The notes below the pieces were generated by a model. The model made no database searches, was not told the origin of the DNA, and saw nothing but the letters and a program-made list of their open reading frames with translations. Below, in pieces: positions 34,203 through 43,749 of a DNA stretch of 64,000 nucleotides (positions are counted from its first letter, which is position 1; every line of letters starts with the position of its first letter). A program made the position numbers and the translations under genes. Source of the stretch: Pyxicephalus adspersus (lineage: Eukaryota; Chordata; Amphibia; Anura; Pyxicephalidae); NCBI RefSeq assembly GCF_032062135.1, contig NC_092866.1, positions 29,292,639 to 29,356,638 on the forward strand, in the 5' to 3' direction.

Positions 34203-34441
34203 TGGGGTTAACGCAGGAGCTGGACAAAGAAAACACTAAATTAGCCAACAGGTGTACTAGAACTAGCTCACAATATACTAGGAGTACACAGAGTGCAGTC
34301 TGTGAGCTAGCTAAATGGCCAGGGCTGGCCAAGAGGCTATTTTCTGTTTGGCCAGTGGATTGGATGGAATTGATAAAGCTTGAAAACATAGGTTCCCCCA
34401 GCGTCAGAACTGCATGAGGTGAGGAAGAGGTAAGTGTGACA
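34203..34441 (-). mobile_element. Third, truncated copy of the solo-LTR family
   Basis: Aligns with 7135-7407: GGGTTAACGCAGGAGCTGGA, CTGGCCAAGAGGC, GGAATTGATAAAG and the terminal GAGGTAAGTGTGACA. Only the 3' third (window orientation) is present. It truncates the piggyBac transposase gene. Confidence 0.85.
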
Positions 34442-35589
34442 GTTTTTATATTTGGTAAAACTAAACAATTTAAATGTAGTAACTGATAGTAGATGTAATA
34501 AACTGATATTACAAAATGAACACCTTGAATGCCACAACCTTTCCAGGGTAAAGGAATCTCTTAAACTTTAAACTTTAAACTTCTTCTTTATTTTTTTTTC
34601 GAGTAATACAATTTTGTGGCTATCCTTCATGGATAATGAATCACAAAAATTTTTTCCACCTAATAAATAACTAATAAATTATCTATGGCACTTATAACAT
34701 TATGAGCCACCACATAAAGAAATCCTGACCCACCCCTCCTCCAATTTTTTTTTATTATTATGCCATTATTTAAACCCTATGCAAAACAGAGTCCTGCGTC
34801 CCACGTGTTTCTGGGTTTTCACCCGGAAACGGTCATCAAGCTGCGTACTCATGCACAACGTGGGATACGAGGCCAGTCGGATATAAGAAGATCCAGCATT
34901 GTAAGTTATTCACAGTGTGATTGAGGCTGTGACCCGGGAAACATAATTTAAAAACACCTAAGGTAGGTTTTTTTTTTTCAATTTACAGATTTGATTGGAG
35001 TATTGGTAGAACATTATGTTGCTGAGGGAAAGGAGTTTCATTTATGACATGATTTTTATGTGGCTTTACTTTTTTTGGAGTGTTAACATGCAAGATTTAA
35101 TCCCATGGGATTTTTTATAAAATAATAACTTTGAATGTGTTTCGTATTATGCAAATAATATACAATTGGGTGCAGACTAAATGGCTTAATATAATTATGT
35201 ACAGGTGGCCAATACTGTAGCTTTTGTGCCACATTGGACCCCAAGGATAAGCAATGTGACAGGTTTTTCTTTGTGATTTATTCATTGTTCTGAGAAATAA
35301 TAACATAAAAAAGAGATGTTTACTTTTTGGGTCACAGTGCTCATGATTATAATTAAGAGCCAACTAATCACGTGTGTAGAAAACACTAATTGGTGGAATG
35401 AGGACACAGGATTACTTCTTGAAGATATGTGCCATTTGAAAGCTCAAAAGGAGGTGCAAATACTGCTTCTATGGTTTAAAAACAAAACTGTTATGACAAC
35501 ATCTTAAAACAATATTTTTCAGTGTTTTGATCTGTTTATTTTTCTGCTTTAAAACATGTAGAAAAGATTGATGCGGTTGCTACAATGTG
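34442..35589. other. Unassigned; strong hairpin at 34818-34843
   Basis: AT-rich except for a block at 34790-34930 holding GTTTCTGGGTTTTCACCCGG followed by AAAC, a stable hairpin (GTTTC/GAAAC and GGGT/ACCC). No coding block is seen. Confidence 0.35.
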
Positions 35590-35627
35590 TCCTTCTGAGG
35601 AAGCCTTGGGGTGAAACGCATCAAGGA
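35590..35627 (+). ncRNA. Hammerhead ribozyme motif, best-formed copy
   Basis: Stem I pairs TCCTT (35590-35594) with AAGGA (35623-35627), five perfect pairs. The core CTGAGGA (35595-35601) fits CUGANGA. Stem II is the short hairpin 35602-35612 with CC/GG pairing. GAAA (35613-35616) is the second core strand. Stem III is the very short ACGCAT, ending in U16.1 and H17 = C (35622), the expected cleavage position. The whole 38-base motif is compatible with a minimal type I hammerhead like those known from Penelope-like elements and amphibian repeats. Confidence 0.7.
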
Positions 35628-36289
35628 AGTTAGCACGTACAATGATATAAATTAAATTATTCAAATGATGCAAATGTAATGTATTTGGCAACTATGGATA
35701 TGTATTGAGATTACAAACTGGACAAGGATTTATTTTAATATCTTGATTGTTTATTAGTAGGCACCTAAAAATGCCATGTTAGACAAAATTGGATTTGAAT
35801 ATGTACATAGGGGACGTGGTGCTGATTCATAAATGCTCCCATTTAACTTCTTGTTGGTTCATTAACTGTCACCTTTTATGTTAAAATGAAAAAAACCTAC
35901 CATGTTAAAATGTTTTAATTCAGCCTCATTACCATTGTGCCCCCTTACAAAGATCTTCTGTGTCAAATATACTGTAGTTTTCAGTGTGCTGGGGGCATTT
36001 TTTAGTTACCTTCTTTACTCCATGTCATAACAGTACTGTAACATATCCATTCAAACTGTTTCGATATTATGTGACATTTCATTTTGTAGCAATGGATGTT
36101 TGTTATTGAAAAATCAGTTTGCTTCACCTGCTGGTGGGACCTGTTGAGACACTGTGCTGACAATATACCACCTTCTGTGTCTCCAGCCACACGTAGAGTA
36201 ATCTCTGCTCATGTTGTGGGGTGAGTCAAGTTGCATGTGGACTTGGAACACATGCTTGCGTTCTAGGACCACGTGACTTGATTTCCACC
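35628..36289. other. Unassigned sequence
   Basis: No coding block or named repeat is seen. Its position between the hammerhead and the right copy of the inverted pair suggests it may be body of ribozyme-bearing repeats. Confidence 0.3.
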
Positions 36290-36541
36290 GGACCTGGAAG
36301 TAACGGCCTTGTGGAACGTGGACAAATACTGACTAACAGGAACCCCTAGGAGCTTGGGACAGGGGGAAACATATTTTGGCAGGTAAGTTTTTTTTTTGGT
36401 GCCCTATTCACCATCTCCAACTTGTGGTTGGAGTTGATTAACACTGGTCGCAGGTTAGTTATTTGTTGGTTTTACTTTGTTTCTTTTAAATTCTTGCACA
36501 AATATACATAGTGCATGATTTGTATAATCTAATCTATTATA

Positions 36542-36584
<43 letters not shown>

Positions 36585-37112
36585 TATGTTTATCAACTGG
36601 AAAACAGGCTTAGCATGCCTTGAATCTGAGGGAAACTTTATGTATTTCTCTTCAGATGCACATTATAACTGACTTTTCAGCGATGATACAACAGCACAAT
36701 TGGTCAGTACTACACTCCTGAAGAAGCAGACCAGATCTGCAAAATAGTTTCCAATATGCCCTCCAACCATTTGTTTTCCATCTTAATAACTTGAGGAGTA
36801 ATATAATCAAGTACCAACCATTACTAGTAGTAAAATCTTGTATAATCAAACACTTTGTATTAATAATACTAATGCTAATTCTAGTGCCTCTATAGGCCTA
36901 TTGATTGGTTTTATTGAATGAACTATCTGTACACATTTTGTTTGTGTGAAATATGAATAATTGTAAATGCTTTTGTAAATAAAAAAATGATTTTAAGATA
37001 ATGTGGGATTTGGTACAATCGAAAACCCCTCTATCCGGTATGCAATGTCCCTTTTTGGGAGCTTCTTTTTTCCCAATAGGAAGTGTACTTTTCTTTTAAA
37101 TGTTACAATATT
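36290..37112 (+). repeat. Ribozyme-bearing dispersed repeat, right copy of an inverted pair
   Basis: Reverse complement of the left copy at 30565-31860 without its 430-bp insertion. It contains an (AT)n run at 36545-36582 and a decayed hammerhead at 36712-36750: CTGAAGA and the GCAG/CTGC stem II are intact, but the GAAACGCGTA part has shrunk to AAAATA. Confidence 0.8.
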
Positions 37113-37222
37113 TTAAGTATTGTTAAATTGATGCTGGAGACAAATCAAAATCAAAATTGTGTTTAACACTGGGTTTCGTAATCAGCATATTTTTACATGC
37201 TAAGTATCTTTGCTAATACTCC

Positions 37223-37769
37223 TTAACCTCCTGGGCTGTTCATTTCTGTTTGGATTTATATGTCTAAAAGTGGTACATTGTCATTCATGAAAATTTGTTT
37301 TACGTTGTAGGCCTGTAATTCTTAGGCATAACTCACCGAAATATGTCCAATATATAATAAATGTAATAATAAACATTACATAAAAAACACAAAAATCTGT
37401 TAAAACAGGAGTGCATAAATTAATAAAAAATACTGTAACCTGTAATATACCAGTACAGAAGCATATATAATATAATGATTATTTTGTATTGGATTCAATA
37501 TAGTTATTTTGTATTGAATCCAGTACAAAAAAAAATTTAATTCCTCCTGTGCTCCCGCACGCTCAAACGTCACCAGGAACTCCCAGAGAACGCCAGCGCC
37601 ACTCGCCGAGGGACAGATCCGACAAAGAGGATTGCGGCCCGAGGATAGCAGGGCACTGAGGACGCCGATGGGACCAGGTAAGGCTTTATTTTTAATTTTT
37701 TTAGCTACCCCGAGTGTGGCTCTGGGTTACCGCTCTCAGCAGGTTTTTTTTTACCACCAGGGAGGTTAA
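37223..37769. mobile_element. piggyBac-type MITE, copy C, flanked by TTAA
   Basis: It starts TTAACCTCCTGGGCTG and ends CCAGGGAGGTTAA, with TTAA at 37223-37226 and 37766-37769. It shares with copy B the words ATATGTCTAAAAGT, GTATTGAATCCAGTAC and CCCCGAGTGTGGCTC, and has the donor-like CAGGTAAGG at 37675. Length is 547 bp. Confidence 0.85.
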
Positions 37770-37903
37770 TTATACCACTGTCTAGCATTATAGCATGATC
37801 ATTTATGGTTGGACATACACATCCTACATCCTTCCTGTTTGTGGTTTTAACTATTCTTTGCCACCTATTTAGAAATATCCAGGTTTCATGTTTTATTTCT
37901 TAG

Positions 37904-38091
37904 GTATGGATCAGCAATGGGGAATATCCTCTGAAGCATATATGATGGGATTCTTGGCAATTGGAGTGGGATTCTTCCTTCTAATTATACCTGCAAACTG
38001 GTCTAATCTTTGTTTGGCACCAAAAGAACAAGGTTATCCGGATGAAGCTAGTGATGAAACAAAAAGCAAGTGGAGCCTTTCAGCCATTTAA
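37904..38091 (+). CDS. 3'-terminal coding exon of a membrane transporter-like protein
   Basis: A good acceptor (TGTTTTATTTCTTAG) ends at 37903. Taking one base from the previous exon, the frame runs 62 codons to TAA at 38091. It encodes one clear transmembrane helix (SEAYMMGFLAIGVGFFLLII) followed by a PANW turn and a polar cytoplasmic-type tail ending SLSAI. The helix plus a P..W motif recalls the last membrane span of drug/metabolite transporters of the SLC35F type, but I cannot name the gene. AATAAA occurs near 38280. Upstream exons may be 25898-25987 and 26196-26230. The phase requires at least one unseen exon of length 1 mod 3 between 26230 and here. Confidence 0.5.
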
Positions 38092-39500
38092 TGTTTATAT
38101 CACCTTTGCAGTTATGTATGGAGAAAGAAAATTTATATGCATTATATTGCATCTTATCTTCAGTATAAGTACCCCCTTTACCACACCATATTTATTATAA
38201 GTAATATTAATAGTAATAAAAATATTATCAATAATAAATTGTATTTAAAATGCGCCAACATATTATACAACACTGTACAATAAATACAACTCTATACATA
38301 CTAAATGTCTGAAAGAAATATTTTGTTTAATTAAAAAAGCCATGGTTCCAGGGTGCAAACCCACAGGAGAGCAAGACTCCTCCCCTTGTGTGTGCAATCT
38401 TTAATGTTCAAATCTATAATTCATATTTTTGTACATTAAACACTGTTGTGTTTATGGAAGGGGTTTTGTAAGGTCATATTTAGTAATATTCAGTTAGTAT
38501 ATTCGTGGTTTGATATACTAATGCTACACATTAGAAAATTAAAGCCTAACAGATTTTAAGAAAAACTGCAAAGGTAAATATTTGTTTTGGTCTAGGGGTG
38601 CATGCTCCTCCTCTGTGAGACTGGCTTCTTGCAGTTTCCTTTGTAAGCCACTCTGGAAGTGCACTGATGTGATCCTCTAAAGTGCATAAAATATTTCTTT
38701 ATTGTATGTGAGGATACCAAGGGCCCACACTCAATTCAACAGTCACATGGAAGAAAAGCAATGCTGTTTGATTGGGAGAAAGGGATGAAGAAAGTTTACA
38801 ACCCCCATTAGACTTGAACAAGCATTTACCCTTGCAGTATGGTGGAGTTTTTAAACAGAAAAATTACACATAAAATTTTTTCAATCCAATGATATTGGCT
38901 TCTGAGAGCATAAAATTTACACTGCATTCCAAAAAAATAAATATTGTCTGCTACTTGGTCCATGTGTCCTATACTAAATCAAGTGCGCCGAATCCAAATC
39001 TGTCCGATTCTGACTAGGACGTCAGGATCCTAAGTTAATTGTGTATAACTGTTCTCCAATTTCACATCCAGACTAATACTTGTAAGCAAATCTCACCCTC
39101 TTGGTTAGGTTCTTGCATTGATCACACAGGGTATATTTGCCATAAATGTAGCAAAAATTGTCCAGTTTATTAACACAGCTGCACCTACTCATCTTTAGCT
39201 CAAAACAGACTTACTATGGCCTAGCTGTACTATCCAATAAGATGGTTTTGCACTAGAGACAAGCCCTTGGTCCATCTCACCTGATATACCTATTTCTTAC
39301 GTCAGCTCACAGACTTGCCCACACATGCCCAGGAGCTGCTGGAACATGCATGCCACCAGGGGACGTGATTCAGCGGCAGCAGGCATAGTGCTAGCTACAA
39401 CTGTTATAATATTCCCATGTAAATACATTACCCAATTACCAACCATTTGAACAGCTAAAGCATGGCAAATTATGAGTTTAGATTTGGAATCAGAACACTC
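38092..39500. other. Possible 3' UTR, then unassigned sequence
   Basis: 38092 to about 38300 may be 3' UTR of the exon above, ending in a reversed short repeat tail (GCGCCAACATATTATACAAC, then ACTGTACAATAAATAC). The remainder shows no recognisable gene or element. Confidence 0.3.
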
Positions 39501-39504
39501 AATA

Positions 39505-42500
39505 CCATATGTTCATAGTGAGTTAGGTTGAAAAAAGACATAAGTCCATCAGGTTCAACCACTAGGGAAATAAACATATCCCAGATTTAAAACCCCATAG
39601 GACATAGATGGACCAGAGGAAGGCAAAAAAAACCCTGGTACAATTTGCTTCAACAAGGGAAAAGAATTCCTTCCTGATTCCATGAGGCAATTGCATGTTC
39701 CCTGGATCAACAGTCTCTGTTATTTTTACTTTAAAGCCTTAATACCCAGTTATATTCTGTGCTTCTAGAAAAGCATCCAGCTTTTTCTTAAAGCAATCTA
39801 TAGTAATTGCTGAAACTACTTCCTGAGGGAGCCAATTCCACGTTTTCCCAGACCTTACAGTGAAGAATCAGCTCCTTCCGGAGCTTAAACTTCTTTACCT
39901 CCAGACACAAAGAGCGCCCTCTAGTTCTTTGTTATGATCTCAAAGTGAATAATGGGGAAGGGAGTTTTCTTTATGAACCTTTTATATATTTATACAGGTT
40001 CATCATATCCCCCCTTAACGTCTCTTCTCAAGAGAGAATAGATTACATTCAGCTAATGTCTCCTCATAGCTGAGCTCCTCCATTGCTTTTATTAATTTAG
40101 TTGCCCTTCTTTGCACTCTCTCCAATTCCACAATGTCCTCTTTGTGAACTGGTGCCCAAAACTGGACTGCATATTCCAGATGTGGTCTGACCAATGCTTT
40201 GTACAGGGGCAGGATTATGTCTCCATCTCTGCAGTCTATTCCTCTTTTAATACAAGAAAATACTTTGCTAGCTCTAGATATTGCAGCTTGGCATTGCATG
40301 CTGTTATTAGGTCTATGGTCTACCAGAACCCCCAGATCCTTTTCCATTTCTGGCTCCCCAAATGTATTCCCCCTAGACAGTATGAAGCATGCATGTTGTT
40401 AGCGCCCAAGTGCATAATTTTACATTTATCTATAATAAATGTCATTTGCCACTTGGCTGCCCAATCAAACAGTACATCCAGGTCTGCTTGTAGATTATAG
40501 ACATCCTGCATGGAATTCCATTACATAGTTTGGTGTCATCTGCAAACACAGAAATGGTACTTTTATTCCCAAACTCCATATCGTTTATAAAGATGTTAAA
40601 CAGTAAAGGTCCCAACACTGAACTCTGGGGTACACCACTAATACCTTTGGACCATTTAGAGTATGAATCATTATTTACAACTCCCTGGAAGCCAGTTATC
40701 TATCCATTTACAGATTGACTTTTCTAAACCTATTGGCCCTAACTTGCATAATAACCGTCTGTGGGGTACAGTGTCAAATGGTTTAGCCAAGTCCAAGTAA
40801 CCTATATGAACTGCTACTCCACTGTCTACCTGTTTACTGTCTTCCTCATAAAAAGAGAGGAAAATTGTTTTCTTGAAGCCATGTTCATTATCACTTATAA
40901 TATTATTTTCTAGCAGAAACTCCTCTATGTGGTTCGTTATTAAACTCTCTGGGACCTTTCCAACTATGGTCCTTAAACTAACCGGTCTGTAGTTACCTGG
41001 TAATGACTTTGCTCCCTTTTTGAAAATAGGAACCACATTGGCCTTACGCCAATCCATCGGTACCTTGCCAGTGACTAAATAGTCTCTAAAAATTAGAATT
41101 AATGACTTTGAAATAACTGAGCTCATCTCTTTGAGGACACGTGGATGTAATCCATCAAGCCCTGGTGATTTGTCAACCTTATTTTTCCCAGCTGTTTCTC
41201 AATCATATCAATTTTGAGCCATTGTGACTCATTTAAGGTAGTGCTATTATGAATTTGGACATGAGCTCTGCGGTTTTCCTTTGTGTACACAGAGCTAAAA
41301 AAAAGTGTTTAGTAAATCTGCCTTTTAGGGGCCTCCTTGCTCAGTTCTGATCTTTTTGCTAATAATATTTTAAAAAAATGGGGGGTTGCCTTACTTTCCT
41401 TTGCAATTTGTCCTTCATTTTTAAGTTTTGCACATTTTACCTCCTTTTTACTTTTTTTGTTATATTCTTTAGAGTTTTCAAATAATGAAGGTGATCCTTC
41501 ATTTTTATATTTTTGGAATGCCTTTTTCTTGTTCCTTATGGCTTTTCTAACATCAGCTGTGAGCCATATAGGTTTTATTTTAGCCTCTGGGTATTACCCA
41601 TTAGACTATATACTGTTCTGTGTTCTTTGAGGACAATATTGTCTCCCAGACCAAGTCACAGAGAGCTCCCCTTAATATTTGGAAAATTTGCTTTCTTAAA
41701 ATTAAATGTTTTTATCTTTCCTGTTTTTGCTTCCTGTTTTCAACTTACATTAAATGAAATATTATGGTCACTGATACCCAGATTATCTTTTATATGCACA
41801 TTTTCTATAAGCTCTACATTGTTAGAAAGTTTGGGCTTCTATAAACTGTACCACAACATTTTCTTGTATTAAACTCACAAATTTCCTCCCTTTTGCTGTT
41901 CCTGTAGTGCCATTAATCCAGTCAATATCAGGGTAGTTTAAATCTCCCATGATTAAAACACTTCAACTTTTTGCTGCTTTTTCTGTCTGTGCTATTAGTT
42001 AATTTTCTATTTATTTTCTTAGCACTGGGGGGCCTGTTGCAGACAAAAATTGGTATTCAACGCCACATTCAACTCCACCCATAGTGCCCCAACCTCATCG
42101 CTTGTTCCATCCGCAATTTCTTTTTTCACATTCTCTTTCAGATCACTTCTCACATACAGACACCGCCACCCTTTCGTTTCACTCTGTCCTTACGAAAGAG
42201 AGTATACTCAGGAATATTGACAGCCCAGTCATGCAAAGAACAAAGCCAGGATTCAGCAATGCTAACTAAGTTATAATCCTCCTCACCTAATATGGCTTCC
42301 AACTCCCCTATTTTGTTTGCTAGACTTCTAGCATTGGTGAACAGGCTCTTTAAACCATTGCTGCTTTTACCATCATTGTTTGCCAAATCCTTTTGCTTTT
42401 CAGTACCACTAGTACTGCACAATCCAATGTTTGTTTGTAACATGGGAAGCTTCTTACAATTATCCATAACCATAATCATGTAAATCACATGTGTTATTCC

Positions 42501-42520
42501 CCGTAGCAAAATCGTTGTTG
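39505..42520 (-). mobile_element. CR1-type LINE, decayed
   Basis: On the minus strand the endonuclease start lies at 42510-42150, the RT at 41130-40670, the RT thumb and C-terminus at 40511-40015, and a 3' UTR runs to about 39505. All parts keep one order and orientation, so this is a long CR1 copy with scattered stops, frameshifts and small deletions. It is opposite in strand to the candidate exon at 37904. Confidence 0.88.
40015..42510 (-). pseudogene. CR1 LINE ORF2 (endonuclease and reverse transcriptase)
   Basis: The frame 42509-42150 contains LKSLFTNARSLANKIGELEA and VSIAESWLCS, the start of the APE-type endonuclease of CR1/L2 LINEs. The frame 41126-40671 has WRKANVVPIFKKG, GNYRPVSL, a degraded HGF block (NEHGFKK) and VAVHIGYLDLAKPFDTVPH (first RT catalytic Asp). 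The frame 40347-40015 has EKDLGVLVD, the LYKALVRPHLEYAVQFWAP block and LERVQRRATKLI, which is very characteristic of CR1. The YVDD-type motif region around 40600 is degraded. Length matches CR1 ORF2, but it is not functional. Confidence 0.9.
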
Positions 42521-43146
42521 TGCAGTGTTATGCTTTGCATTGTATTTATCACAGAACAATGCAAACATATAGCCAATTTCCATGCAAAAACAGATTTTTT
42601 CAAATAATCTAAAATTTTTACAGTATGTGCATGGAAAAAATCACCAAAAACATAAACATTACAATAATTCAATTTGTAAACATTTTTCAGGTTAAATTGT
42701 TCTAAAAAGACTGTGATGTCTGAAGGAAATATTGATCTACTTTAAATCCTTTGTACTCCTATTTCCAGTTTAAGTTTTCCACTGCTGTGATATGTTTAAT
42801 TCCCCACATGTCCATCACAAATGGGGAAGGTGTTTTGTACTCCATTGATAGAGAACTAAGACCTCCTAGTACTGCTAAGGGTGTGGTGCTCAGTGCGAAG
42901 AATGCCTTTTACTTTGCTTGCCAGTGGGAAGAATGTCACTTCTACAGATACAGGAGAAAGAGAGATACAGGGAAAGCGGCTTTATAAGGCAAGGGAATCT
43001 AACAGTATTTAAAATACCTTATTTCATTCACTAAAACATATTTATAAAAAACATCAATTATAAATGTCTGACAGTTTAGCCATAGATCGCTAAAACACTC
43101 TCACATGTACAACGTCCAAAAGTTGGTCAATAAATACACCTATTGT
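42521..43146. other. Unassigned sequence
   Basis: No supported feature. A plus-strand frame at 42751-42987 has no recognisable motif. Confidence 0.3.
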
Positions 43147-43187
43147 TCCCCGAAGTATTTCACCCTAAGCGGGCTTCCTCAGGGGAT
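43147..43187 (-). ncRNA. Hammerhead ribozyme motif
   Basis: On the minus strand, CTGAGGA (43182-43176) fits CUGANGA. Stem II pairs CCC with GGG (AGCCCGCTTAGGGT). GAAA (43161-43158) is the second core strand. The short ATACTT supplies a minimal stem III, with U16.1 and H17 = C at 43152. Stem I pairs TCCC (43186-43183) with GGGG (43151-43148), one pair being G-U. All core bases are kept. Confidence 0.6.
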
Positions 43188-43281
43188 TTTTTGAGACCCT
43201 AAAAAGACCATAGAGATATATATTTATACTGGTAATCTAATGAAAAGAAATTATCTCACAATCTTAAGGCATAAATATATG

Positions 43282-43287
<6 letters not shown>

Positions 43288-43321
<34 letters not shown>
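43288..43321. repeat. (AT)n microsatellite
   Basis: About 17 AT units in an AT-rich region. Confidence 0.85.
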
Positions 43322-43322
<1 letters not shown>

Positions 43323-43745
43323 CGTTGACACACCTAGTATATTGACCTCAGGGGGAAGAAATGAGAGTGGATTCAACTGAAAATTCAAACAATGGGAATG
43401 GTGCACTTGAAAGTTCTATGATTAAATTTACCATATAACTGTAAAAAGTAGTAGTTATGAGAGAAAAGAATAGAACAGATGAAAAGTATAGGGATAACCG
43501 TTCAATCTCACTTGGACGGTTGTCTTGTAAAATACAAAAAGTAATTATTGACCGATTATTGATGAATGATAATGGTCTCACAAAGAATAATAGACAGAAA
43601 GTGAAGAAAATAGTATCTTAAGGTTCTTGATTATTCTGTATGTAAGGGATACAGAATAAAAATAATTGAGGGTAATAAGGGTTACAATTTGATTTTAATT
43701 AATAAAAAATATAATCAATAATTAATCAATATATATATATACTTT
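43322..43745. other. Unassigned AT-rich sequence
   Basis: No supported feature. It lies between a hammerhead motif and the Penelope relic. Confidence 0.3.
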
Positions 43746-43749
43746 ACCT

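Noticed and set aside
34806..34850. Hammerhead-like sequence on the minus strand (TTGATGA ... GAAAC)
   Set aside because: The GAAAC pairs with GTTTC in a simple long hairpin, the first core base is wrong and the cleavage position would be G, so it does not fit a hammerhead.
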